In this document: piece after piece, positions 7,327 to 15,301 of the stretch
How the letters are laid out: each line of letters opens with the position of its first letter
Position numbering within the stretch: the stretch's first letter is position 1
Assembly (NCBI GenBank): GCA_964601515.1
Contig: CAZRNU010000023.1
Location: forward strand, 1 to 30,402
Direction: 5' to 3'
From: PWND01 sp964601515
GTDB taxonomy: Bacteria > Bacteroidota > Bacteroidia > Bacteroidales > UBA7960
Length of the DNA: 30,402 nt
Translations under genes and position numbers: made by a program
Notes under the pieces: model-generated
Seen by the model: only the letters and a program-made list of their open reading frames with translations
The model's database searches: none
What the model was told of the DNA's origin: nothing

Positions 7327-8907
7327 CTATTTAAACTCAGGAACTCTTCTGTGATTGGTGCCTGATTCAAATGAATAAGCAATTTCCAGCAATATTGGTT
7401 CGCTCCATGCTCTTCCAAAAAATGAGATGCCAACCGGTAAGCCATCAACAAATCCCATTGGTAACGATATTATTGGATATCCTGAATGGGCTGAAGGGGA
7501 TGAGCTTCCAAACTGAAAACTATCGCCATTTGTATGGTCAGTTAGCCATGCCGGACTACCGGTGGGTGACACTATTGCATCAAGCCTGTTTTCTGTCATC
7601 ACCTTATCAATTCCATTTTGCCTGCTGCCTTTTAACATATTAGACAGTGCATCTTTATAATCTTTTGATGTTAGATCGCCTTTCTCAGCAGCCATTTCTA
7701 AATATTTCTGATTGAAGAAAGCCAATTCTGCGGGATTTTTTTTGTTAAACTCTATAAGTTCATCAATACTTTTTATCGGCGCATTTGGTCCTAACGACTT
7801 AAAGTATTTGTTCAGTCCGTCTTTATACTCAAAAAGCATTACTTCGAAAGAGTACATTCCGGTGTTAGGCTCTGTTACATAATCTAGTTCAATTACCTCT
7901 GCACCTTTACTTTTCATAAACTCAACAGCTTCTTCAAACAGAGCATCAACTTTAAAGTTTATTCCAAAAGGTTCTTTGAAAATGCCTATCCTTTTTCCCA
8001 AAAGTCCGTCCTCGTATAGAAATTGCGTATAGTCATTATGAAAATTACCTGAACTTTCAAGTGTTTTTGAATCTGAGGAATCTACACCAACCAATGCTCC
8101 TAAACAAATTGCAACATCCCTAACGCTTCTAGCCATTGGTCCGGGAGAATCCTGAGTATATGAGATAGGAATAACACCGCTTCTGCTCACCAATCCGACT
8201 GTAGGTTTTAGTCCTACAATCCCGTTAGCGTGCGATGGGCAAACGATAGAACCATTGGTTTCTGTGCCAATAGCTATTACTGCTAAATTTGCTGAAACAG
8301 CTACTCCTGAGCCTGAACTTGACCCACAAGGATTTCTGTCGAGCTCGTATGGATTTTTTGTCTGACCACCCAATGCACTCCATCCGCTTGTGGATAGTTC
8401 TCCTCTGAAATTGGCCCATTCACTCAAGTTTGTTTTTCCAATAATAACTGCACCTGCTTCTCTGAGTTTTTTCACAAGAAAACTGTCACTTAGAGGGAAA
8501 GAAGCTGCTAATGCCAGAGAACCTGCCGTATTTGGCATCTTGTCTTTTGTGTCGATATTATCTTTTATAACAATAGGAATTCCATGCAGAGGTCCTCTTA
8601 CCATGCCTTTTGATATCTCCTCATCTAATGTGGAAGCAATATTTAATGCATCGGGATTTACAATTATAATTGAATTTAATTCGGGACCATTTTTGTCGAT
8701 ATTTTCTATCCTGCTTATAAATTCAGTAATTACTTCAACTATTGTGAAATCACCATTTATATATCCTTTATGTAGTTTATCCACATCCCACTCCAGATAT
8801 TTAAAGTCGTAATAATTATTCTTTTCCGTATTTTGATTTTCGTTTTTGCATGAGTTAAATAAGAAGCTAAAAGCAATGGCGATTAGCAAAGGTTTGAAGT
8901 GTTTCAT
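7327..8907 (-). CDS. Amidase-signature family lipoprotein
   Basis: The 526-residue protein carries an N-terminal lipoprotein signal ending in LFNSC with Cys20 as the likely lipid anchor, followed by an amidase-signature domain. The Ser-cisSer-Lys triad is visible: Lys115 in PIVIKDNID, Ser196 in RNPCGSSSGS and the nucleophile Ser220 in GTETNGSIVCPS, with the 24-residue spacing between the two serines seen in characterised members. The wording around the triad (GWSALGGQTKNPYELDRNPCGSSSGSG) is very like peptide amidases that remove C-terminal amides, but substrates in this family vary widely and cannot be read from sequence. The signal suggests an envelope location, unlike the cytoplasmic GatA branch, and no gatB or gatC is present. 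It follows the glycosyltransferase gene by 26 bp and probably shares its transcript. Confidence 0.88.
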   Translation of the reverse strand: MKHFKPLLIAIAFSFLFNSCKNENQNTEKNNYYDFKYLEWDVDKLHKGYINGDFTIVEVITEFISRIENIDKNGPELNSIIIVNPDALNIASTLDEEISKGMVRGPLHGIPIVIKDNIDTKDKMPNTAGSLALAASFPLSDSFLVKKLREAGAVIIGKTNLSEWANFRGELSTSGWSALGGQTKNPYELDRNPCGSSSGSGVAVSANLAVIAIGTETNGSIVCPSHANGIVGLKPTVGLVSRSGVIPISYTQDSPGPMARSVRDVAICLGALVGVDSSDSKTLESSGNFHNDYTQFLYEDGLLGKRIGIFKEPFGINFKVDALFEEAVEFMKSKGAEVIELDYVTEPNTGMYSFEVMLFEYKDGLNKYFKSLGPNAPIKSIDELIEFNKKNPAELAFFNQKYLEMAAEKGDLTSKDYKDALSNMLKGSRQNGIDKVMTENRLDAIVSPTGSPAWLTDHTNGDSFQFGSSSPSAHSGYPIISLPMGFVDGLPVGISFFGRAWSEPILLEIAYSFESGTNHRRVPEFK

Positions 8908-8933
8908 GGTTTTGCAAGATTAAGTTATAATAT

Positions 8934-10886
8934 CTACCTACCCAAACTTCTAAATCCTTTTATCAATATTGAAAGGTCGTTTTCGGGTTTGTATTCTCTG
9001 GCGTAAAGGTTGTTGAGATTTGACAGCGTTTTTAAGTCAAACTCCTTTCCTTTGAAAGCGTCGGCAGGATTAAGAACAGACTTTTTTAGTTTAGGAAGTC
9101 TTTTGTTGTCGGGCAAATCGTGATAGCCTATCCATGTTTTTCTCCCGAACACAACTGAGAAGATGTTTTTAAAAAGTCCAATCGGTTTTTTTACAATGAA
9201 AACAACTATCGGCAATGAAACAATAAGCCCGATAGACACAATAAGGTCGAAAAGCTTTTTGATTCTTTCGTTTGACGGTTTGTTTATAGCATTAATATTT
9301 ACCATAAACATATCCTCAAAAGTATCAATACTGTTACTACCGATAATGTACAAACTTTCCGGAGGTGCAATCTTGAAACTTATTTGCAGGTGTGCCAATT
9401 CCGACATTTTATCAATAATCTCCTGAGAAGGAATTTCTCCTCCGCAGAAAATAATTTCATCAATTTTATATACTTCAACGATTTCCTTTAGCCTGGCAAA
9501 ATCTCCGATATAAACTTCAGACTTTGTATTGCTGTTGTAATTTACAAGTCCTATAAAAGCAGGATTTGAGTGTGCTCTAATAAGTGTTGCAATTCGTGAT
9601 GGCTCGTCGTTTTTGCCTGCAATCAAAATCCTTTTGTTTTTGTCGCTTCCAACACCCAGATTTTTAAACTTAAAAATATGGAAAAGACTTCTGGTGCTAA
9701 TCATTGAGATTAACGCCCAAAGTCCGCCCATCAGAATCAGAGCTCTTGAAAACCTGAGGGAAATTGGCAAAAGTGCGTAAATAACAAGAATTATAACGGT
9801 CCCCAGCCCTATACCCCGAATTATTCTAAACAGTTTTACCGGCTTATCGTATCCACCGCTAAGCCATGCTGAAAAAATCCAGACCAGAATATAAGCCGGA
9901 ACAATTATTTGCATAAAGTATGGCGGATAATACTGGTAATCAGCCATCATATACTGATGCTCCCAATAGTTTTTTATAAAGAAATATCCGGTATAAATTA
10001 AAGCAAAATCAAACACTGGCCAAAAAACCCTTTTTACAAAGCGATTGAATATTGCCAGAGATGCTCTGAAGTAAATAGCAAGATTGATAAAGAAGGAGAA
10101 TAGCGTTGCATTGTTTTTGGAAAAATGCTTTTTTGCAAAGATTATCATTGCGTTATAAAACACAAAAACGTAGTTTATGCTGCTTTTCTTAGTACTTTCT
10201 CCTTTATAATGGATAATTCTGGTATTTGGGAAATAGTAGTTTTTGTAACCTGCCTTGATAATTCTGTAAGACATGTCTATATCTTCGCCATACATAAAGA
10301 AATCCTCATCTAGAAACCCCGTCTTTTTAAGAGTTTCTTTCCTAAGAAGCATAAAAGCACCGGAAAGCACTTCAACTTCATGAACCTTTTCTTTATCAAG
10401 AAAACCCAGATGATATTTTCCAAAAATTTTTGATTTAGGAAAAAGGGCTGAAAGTCCGAATATTTTATAGAATGCAACAGATGGCGTGGGCAGACCGCGT
10501 TTCGACTCAGGCAAAAAATGACCTTTGCCGTCAAGCATTTTCACACCTAAACCGCCGGCATCAGGATGTTCATCCATAAAAGCCACAACCTTGCTAAAAG
10601 TGTCATTTTCAACAACAGTATCCGGATTTAACAAAAGTATGTATCTGCCTTTAGCTATTGCCATAGCCTGATTATTGGCTTTGCTGAATCCAAGGTTTTC
10701 TTTATTGTCGATTAGATTAACAAGAGGAAATTTCTCCTTAACCATTTGTTGAGAACCATCTACAGAGTTGTTGTCAACCACAAAAACTTCCATGTTTAAT
10801 CCTTCGGCAGCGCTAAACACCGATTTGAGGCATTGCTCAAGAAAGTACTTTACATTATAATTGACAATAACAACAGATAGGTCCAT
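8934..10886 (-). CDS. Family 2 glycosyltransferase fused to a membrane/sugar-transferase-like C-terminal half
   Basis: Residues 1-240 of this 650-residue protein are a GT2 (GT-A fold) domain of the rhamnosyltransferase/WbbL type: SVVIVNYN, VVDNNSVDGS, ENLGFSKANNQA, LLLNPDT (Asp89 for metal) and MYGEDIDMSYR with the likely base Glu201 or Asp202. About five membrane segments follow (roughly 262-280, 288-304, 322-342, 357-377, 382-397), then a Rossmann-like segment (418-530, starting KRILIAGKN) and a last membrane segment (543-563). The second half resembles polyprenyl-phosphate sugar transferases but lacks an obvious catalytic core. It probably adds a sugar to a lipid-linked or surface glycan. 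The ATG lies 2 bp after recR, with the amidase gene 26 bp downstream. GT2 activity is well supported; acceptor and sugar are unknown. Confidence 0.88.
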   Translation of the reverse strand: MDLSVVIVNYNVKYFLEQCLKSVFSAAEGLNMEVFVVDNNSVDGSQQMVKEKFPLVNLIDNKENLGFSKANNQAMAIAKGRYILLLNPDTVVENDTFSKVVAFMDEHPDAGGLGVKMLDGKGHFLPESKRGLPTPSVAFYKIFGLSALFPKSKIFGKYHLGFLDKEKVHEVEVLSGAFMLLRKETLKKTGFLDEDFFMYGEDIDMSYRIIKAGYKNYYFPNTRIIHYKGESTKKSSINYVFVFYNAMIIFAKKHFSKNNATLFSFFINLAIYFRASLAIFNRFVKRVFWPVFDFALIYTGYFFIKNYWEHQYMMADYQYYPPYFMQIIVPAYILVWIFSAWLSGGYDKPVKLFRIIRGIGLGTVIILVIYALLPISLRFSRALILMGGLWALISMISTRSLFHIFKFKNLGVGSDKNKRILIAGKNDEPSRIATLIRAHSNPAFIGLVNYNSNTKSEVYIGDFARLKEIVEVYKIDEIIFCGGEIPSQEIIDKMSELAHLQISFKIAPPESLYIIGSNSIDTFEDMFMVNINAINKPSNERIKKLFDLIVSIGLIVSLPIVVFIVKKPIGLFKNIFSVVFGRKTWIGYHDLPDNKRLPKLKKSVLNPADAFKGKEFDLKTLSNLNNLYAREYKPENDLSILIKGFRSLGR

Positions 10887-10888
10887 AT

Positions 10889-11509
10889 TTATCGGCTAAG
10901 AGAATGTTCGTATGGTGTGCGGTTTATAATGCTTCTTCCGAGGGTTACTTCATCGGCATATTCCAGTTCGTCGCCAATAGCAATTCCGCGGGCTATAACA
11001 GTAAGTTTCAGATTGAGGTGACTTAGCTTTTTGAAAAGATAGTAGTTTGTAGTATCTCCTTCCATAGTAGTACTAAGCGCAAACACTATTTCTTTTAATT
11101 CCGGATTATTTGCTCTTTCAATAAGTGATTCAATATTAAGGTCTTTAGGGCCAATTCCATCCATAGGGGATATTATTCCACCCAAAACGTGGTACAATCC
11201 AAAAAACTGCCCGGTATTTTCAATAGCAATAATATCTCTAATATCTTCAACTACGCAAAGCAAGGAAGCGTCGCGACCATTTGCGGAACAAATTGAACAC
11301 AGCTCACTGTCGCTAATGTTGTGACATTTTTTACAATACACAACTTCATTTTTTAATTGCTGAATTGATTGGGAAAAGGTTTCTACAACATCAGGATCTT
11401 GTTTTAGCAAGTGCAAAACAAGCCGCAAGGCTGTTTTCCTTCCAATCCCCGGCAGTCGTGTAAATGAATCGACAGCTGCCTGTAGTAATTTTGATGAAAA
11501 TACTTCCAA
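10889..11509 (-). CDS. recR: Recombination protein RecR
   Basis: The 206-residue protein has the full RecR layout: an N-terminal helix-hairpin-helix (SFTRLPGIGRKTALRLVLHLL), a four-cysteine zinc finger (CKKCHN and CSIC, about residues 58-74), a Toprim domain starting LLCVVEDIRDIIAIE, and the C-terminal Walker-like end with GRSIINRTPYEHSLSR. RecR works with RecF and RecO to load RecA on gapped single-stranded DNA. Length matches the usual 195-205. It is the first gene of the recR-glycosyltransferase-amidase run and is divergent from the large kinase gene. The box TAAATTTG (complement of 11536-11543) is a likely promoter element about 27 bp upstream of the ATG. The RecR call is secure. Confidence 0.96.
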   Translation of the reverse strand: MEVFSSKLLQAAVDSFTRLPGIGRKTALRLVLHLLKQDPDVVETFSQSIQQLKNEVVYCKKCHNISDSELCSICSANGRDASLLCVVEDIRDIIAIENTGQFFGLYHVLGGIISPMDGIGPKDLNIESLIERANNPELKEIVFALSTTMEGDTTNYYLFKKLSHLNLKLTVIARGIAIGDELEYADEVTLGRSIINRTPYEHSLSR

Positions 11510-11535
11510 AATTTGAGTGTTGATAATTAATATGC

Positions 11536-11543
11536 CAAATTTA
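11536..11543 (-). promoter_or_regulatory. Candidate -7 box for recR
   Basis: On the minus strand this reads TAAATTTG, an exact fit to the Bacteroidota TAnnTTTG -7 consensus, placing the start of transcription near 11529 and a leader of about 20 nt before the recR ATG. No TTTG -33 element is found at the expected distance; the adjacent palindrome at 11545-11564 occupies that side. Confidence 0.5.
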
Positions 11544-11544
11544 C

Positions 11545-11564
11545 AAGATTTTCATGAAAATCTT
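11545..11564. promoter_or_regulatory. Perfect 20-bp palindrome, candidate operator
   Basis: AAGATTTTCATGAAAATCTT is its own exact reverse complement. It lies between two divergent candidate -7 boxes, one base beyond the recR box and about 54 bp before the kinase box. A dimeric helix-turn-helix regulator bound here would be placed to control recR, and perhaps also the kinase operon. Function is inferred only from symmetry and position. Confidence 0.5.
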
Positions 11565-11617
11565 TGCGATATGCATTTTGAATTGTGAATAAAACATAAA
11601 AAATCTGGATTTATTAC

Positions 11618-11625
11618 TATATTTG
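11618..11625 (+). promoter_or_regulatory. Candidate -7 box for the propeller kinase operon
   Basis: TATATTTG fits TAnnTTTG exactly. It predicts transcription starting near 11632, which leaves about 50 nt of leader before the ATG at 11681 but almost none before the in-frame GTG at 11636. This favours the ATG as the true start. No convincing -33 TTTG was found at the standard distance. Confidence 0.5.
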
Positions 11626-11680
11626 TTACCTAGAGGTGAATTTATTTTCATCCATTATTCAAAAAATTTCACTAATCCTA

Positions 11681-14600
11681 ATGCTTATGAAAAAGCACGT
11701 ACAAGCATTGTTGGTTTCTTCGCTTACATTATTAATATCAGTAGTTATGTTGGCGAATACAAAGGACCATGATACAATCCCCCCTCCTGAAGTAAATTTC
11801 ATAAAAGACCTTCCTCCTCCAAAAAAACTCAATAAAATTTCATTCGAAAAAGTTAAGGCAAATAGCCCGGTTGGTCATTTTACAAATTTCGATACTGAGC
11901 AAGGTCTGGCATTGAGCAATATAACTTGTGTTTTTACTGACAGCAGAGGAAAAATATGGATTGGCACTCATGGTGGTGGTGTAAGTATTTTTAATGGTAA
12001 AACATTTAAAACAATTACTTCAAAAAACGGATTAATTCACAATTCAATATGGGCAATAAGCGAAGATTCTAATGGCAATATTTGGTTTGGTTCTTTCGGC
12101 GGAGGCTTAACAAAATATGACGGTATATCATTTAAAAGCTATACAACAGATGACGGCTTGGCAAATAACACTGTCTGGCAAATATTTGATGATGGAGAAG
12201 GCAAAATTTGGATAGGAACATTTGGAGGTGGAGTTAGTATTTATGACGGCGAAACATTTGAAACTCTTACTGAAGAAAATGGATTGCCAAGCAACATTGT
12301 GTGGGATATAATTAAAGACAGAGAAGGTAATATGTGGTTTGGAACTGAAAACGGTGTTAGCAAGTTTGACGGTAATAGTTTTTTAAATTACTCTGAAAAG
12401 GACGGGCTTGTTCACAATGTTGTGAGAGGTATAGTGGAAGACAGACTTGGCAACTTTTGGTTTGCTACATTTGGAGGTGGCGCAAGTTATTTTGATGGTC
12501 AAAAATTCACAAATTATACAGTTAAAGAAGGTCTATCACACAATGTTATTCGTGATCTTATAGAGGATAGCAACGGAAATATTTGGTTTGCCACTCATGG
12601 TGGCGGCGCAAGTATGTTTGACGGAAATCATTTCACAAATTTCACTACTGACGAAGGAATCGCAAACAACATTCTTAGAGGATTAACAGAAGATAAGCAA
12701 GGAAATATTTGGTTTGGGACAGACGGTGGTGGCGCAAGCAGATATAATGGTAAGGCTTTCACTATTTATACAAAAGAACAAGGGCTTATTTATAATGCTG
12801 TTAGGCATATTGCTGAAGATAACAAAGGTAGACTTTGGTATGGCACTAATGGCGGCGGGTTTAGTATTTTTGACGGATTATATTTTTACAACTATAAATT
12901 CGAAAATGGGATCCCGATTAATACCATCTATTGCATCCACCCTAATGATGACGGCAGCACATGGATTGCCACAACAGAAGGCTTAGTATTATTTAAAGAT
13001 GGTAAAGGGGTTATTTACACCTCCGACAATGGACTTGCACATACAAGGGTGCTTTGCATATATAAAGATTCTGAAAACACCTTTTGGTTTGGAACAGCAA
13101 ATGGAATAAGCAAATTTGACGGTAAATCATTTACGAACTACAGAACCGAACATGGGCTGGCTCATCCTATGGTTAGAAGTATTGAAGAAGACAAAAGCGG
13201 TAATATTTGGGCTAGTACTTATGGAGGTGGTATAAGCAAATTCGACAGACAAAGATTTTATAATTATACAACCGAAGATGGGATTGGCCACAATTGGGTG
13301 AGGAAAATATTAATAGACAGCAATGGTTATATTTGGCTTGGGACATATGGCGGTGGTGTAAACAGATATGATGGTAATTCGTTTATCAAATTCACTACCG
13401 ACGATGGCCTTGCAGATGATGTAGTTTATGATATGGTAGAAGATGAAGATGGGATTATCTGGATTGGCACTAACCTTGGATATTCCGGGTTGTTTTTTAT
13501 TGATAAAAACTCTAACGAAAAGTTTACAAGTGGTCATCTGGATATTGATAATGAAACATTAAAAAACAATTTCATTCCATATTGGGAAATATTCAACAAT
13601 CAAACTGGGTTCCCTCTAAAGGATATAAATTCAAATGCCATGTGCATTTCTCAAATAGGATTACCTTCTGGCAAAATGAAAGATAAAGGAATAATCTGGG
13701 CAGGCTGCGGCGACGACAAAGTAGCATGTTTTGATCCTAAATCTATCAGAAGGTCAAATCAGCCGCCTAATCTCGTACTGAGAAACATAAGAATAAATGA
13801 AAAAAGTATATGCTGGTATTCATTGAAGCATTTTCAAAAGAAGTGCAAAGGACTAAATGGAGAGCTAATAAACGACAGCATTATCCTTGCTCAACAACAA
13901 ATAATGACCTATGGTAGAATGCTTACTTGTGATATGTATAATGAAGTGTTAAGTCTTTACGAAAATATCAGGTTCGACAATATTGAGAAGTTTACCAACA
14001 TACCTCAAAAACTTGTGCTACCCTACGAGCATAATCATATAACCTTCGAATTTATAGCTGTAGAAACAGGGAGAAATTTGATGATAAACTATCAATACAT
14101 GCTTGAGGGCATGGATAAAAATTGGAGACCTGTTACGAAAAATAATTTTGTTACATTCAGCAATTTGTGGGAAGGAAAATATACTTTCAAAGTAAGAGCA
14201 CAAAGCGCAGATGGAATTTGGAGTGAGCCTATTAGCTATGATTTTCGAGTTACACCTCCTTGGTTTAGAGCATTTTGGATGTATGTTATTTATCTGTTCA
14301 CTTTTCTTTTTGCTGTTTGGGTTTTCTTTAAATGGAGGCTGGGAAGCCTTACTCGTGAAAAACTTATATTAGCAAAGAAAGTTGAGGAAAGAACGGCTGA
14401 ACTTTTATTACAAAAGGAAGAAGCTGAAAGACAAAAGAGTTTGGTTGAAGAAAAAAATCAGGAAATTCTTGAGCAAAAAGAAGAAATTTTGCAGCAAAAA
14501 GAAGAATTGCAAGTTCAAAGTCGTGAACTTGAAAGAATTAATTCAAACCTTGAAGATAGAATCGCAGAGCAACTTGCGGAAAGTAGAAAGAAAGACTTTT

Positions 14601-15286
14601 TACTTATACAGCAAAGCAGACAGGCTGCAATGGGAGAAATGATTGCCAACATTGCACATCAATGGAGGCAACCTCTTAACGCCGTTGGCCTAATTATTCA
14701 GAATATCCAGGATTCATACGATTATAACGAAATGACTCAGGAATATCTAGATAATAAAGTAAAACAAAGCATGGACATAATTCAATATATGTCTGACACT
14801 ATAAATGATTTCAGAGATTTCTTTAAGCCGGATAAAATGGCAAGCAAATTTGATGTTAAAAAAATTGTATTACGTAGTATTTCTTTTGTTGAAGATACTT
14901 TAAAAAAATGCAATATAACTATAGAACACAACCTTGAGGATGAGATAATTGCTTTTGGTTATCAAAATGAATATGCACAGGTTGTGTTGAATATAATCAA
15001 TAATGCTAAAGATGTTTTAGTTGATAACAAAATTAAAGAGCCAAAAATCACTGTTAACTTGACATCATATAATGGAAAATCTCGCCTAACAATTGAAGAT
15101 AATGGAGGTGGAATTCCTCCTGGTCTTGAGAAAAAGATATTCGAGCCTTACTTCTCAACGAAAAAGTCAGGTGAAGGAACAGGTCTGGGTCTTTATATGT
15201 CAAAAACAATAATTGAGAAAATTGAGGGCAGTAGCCTGACCGTTGAAAACACTGAAAAAGGCGCTAAGTTTACTATCATTGTATAA
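11681..15286 (+). CDS. Two-propeller (Reg_prop/Y_Y_Y) sensor histidine kinase
   Basis: From the ATG at 11681 the protein has 1201 residues: signal/membrane start (KKHVQALLVSSLTLLISVV), a periplasmic sensor, one transmembrane helix (about 862-884), a long glutamate/glutamine-rich coiled coil (890-970) and a kinase. The sensor has fourteen G-x-I/F-W-F/I-G blade motifs with tryptophans at 93, 135, 177, 219, 260, 302, 344, 386, 428, 469, 510, 552, 594 and 673, nearly all 41-42 apart, which fits two seven-bladed propellers, then a Y_Y_Y domain (about 780-857). Kinase residues are His993 in ANIAHQWRQPLN, the N box near 1104-1109, DNGGG at 1140 and GTGLG near 1166. The sensor half is that of hybrid two-component regulators used for polysaccharide sensing, but there is no receiver or AraC-type domain. 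An in-frame GTG at 11636 and an ATG at 11687 are alternative starts. The TPR kinase follows after 15 bp. Confidence 0.9.
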   Translation: MLMKKHVQALLVSSLTLLISVVMLANTKDHDTIPPPEVNFIKDLPPPKKLNKISFEKVKANSPVGHFTNFDTEQGLALSNITCVFTDSRGKIWIGTHGGGVSIFNGKTFKTITSKNGLIHNSIWAISEDSNGNIWFGSFGGGLTKYDGISFKSYTTDDGLANNTVWQIFDDGEGKIWIGTFGGGVSIYDGETFETLTEENGLPSNIVWDIIKDREGNMWFGTENGVSKFDGNSFLNYSEKDGLVHNVVRGIVEDRLGNFWFATFGGGASYFDGQKFTNYTVKEGLSHNVIRDLIEDSNGNIWFATHGGGASMFDGNHFTNFTTDEGIANNILRGLTEDKQGNIWFGTDGGGASRYNGKAFTIYTKEQGLIYNAVRHIAEDNKGRLWYGTNGGGFSIFDGLYFYNYKFENGIPINTIYCIHPNDDGSTWIATTEGLVLFKDGKGVIYTSDNGLAHTRVLCIYKDSENTFWFGTANGISKFDGKSFTNYRTEHGLAHPMVRSIEEDKSGNIWASTYGGGISKFDRQRFYNYTTEDGIGHNWVRKILIDSNGYIWLGTYGGGVNRYDGNSFIKFTTDDGLADDVVYDMVEDEDGIIWIGTNLGYSGLFFIDKNSNEKFTSGHLDIDNETLKNNFIPYWEIFNNQTGFPLKDINSNAMCISQIGLPSGKMKDKGIIWAGCGDDKVACFDPKSIRRSNQPPNLVLRNIRINEKSICWYSLKHFQKKCKGLNGELINDSIILAQQQIMTYGRMLTCDMYNEVLSLYENIRFDNIEKFTNIPQKLVLPYEHNHITFEFIAVETGRNLMINYQYMLEGMDKNWRPVTKNNFVTFSNLWEGKYTFKVRAQSADGIWSEPISYDFRVTPPWFRAFWMYVIYLFTFLFAVWVFFKWRLGSLTREKLILAKKVEERTAELLLQKEEAERQKSLVEEKNQEILEQKEEILQQKEELQVQSRELERINSNLEDRIAEQLAESRKKDFLLIQQSRQAAMGEMIANIAHQWRQPLNAVGLIIQNIQDSYDYNEMTQEYLDNKVKQSMDIIQYMSDTINDFRDFFKPDKMASKFDVKKIVLRSISFVEDTLKKCNITIEHNLEDEIIAFGYQNEYAQVVLNIINNAKDVLVDNKIKEPKITVNLTSYNGKSRLTIEDNGGGIPPGLEKKIFEPYFSTKKSGEGTGLGLYMSKTIIEKIEGSSLTVENTEKGAKFTIIV
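11870..13490 (+). repeat. 126-bp period coding repeat (propeller blades)
   Basis: Within the kinase gene the DNA repeats about every 123-126 bp, thirteen times, encoding the pattern GNIWFGT-GGG-S-FDG--F-NYT--DGL--N-V--I-ED. Third-position differences between copies are frequent, so this is an old protein-level repeat rather than a recent expansion. The fourteenth blade, farther downstream, is more diverged. Confidence 0.8.
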
Positions 15287-15301
15287 CTTATTAAAAATGA
15301 A

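Noticed and set aside
11636..11680. GTG start giving a 15-residue longer propeller kinase
   Set aside because: The candidate -7 box at 11618-11625 would leave almost no leader, and the ATG at 11681 or 11687 gives a normal signal sequence. It remains possible because AGAGGTG overlaps the GTG.
11870..13490. Regular 126-bp repeats considered as a CRISPR-like or satellite array
   Set aside because: The repeats keep one reading frame and encode Reg_prop blades, with synonymous differences between copies, so they are protein repeats.
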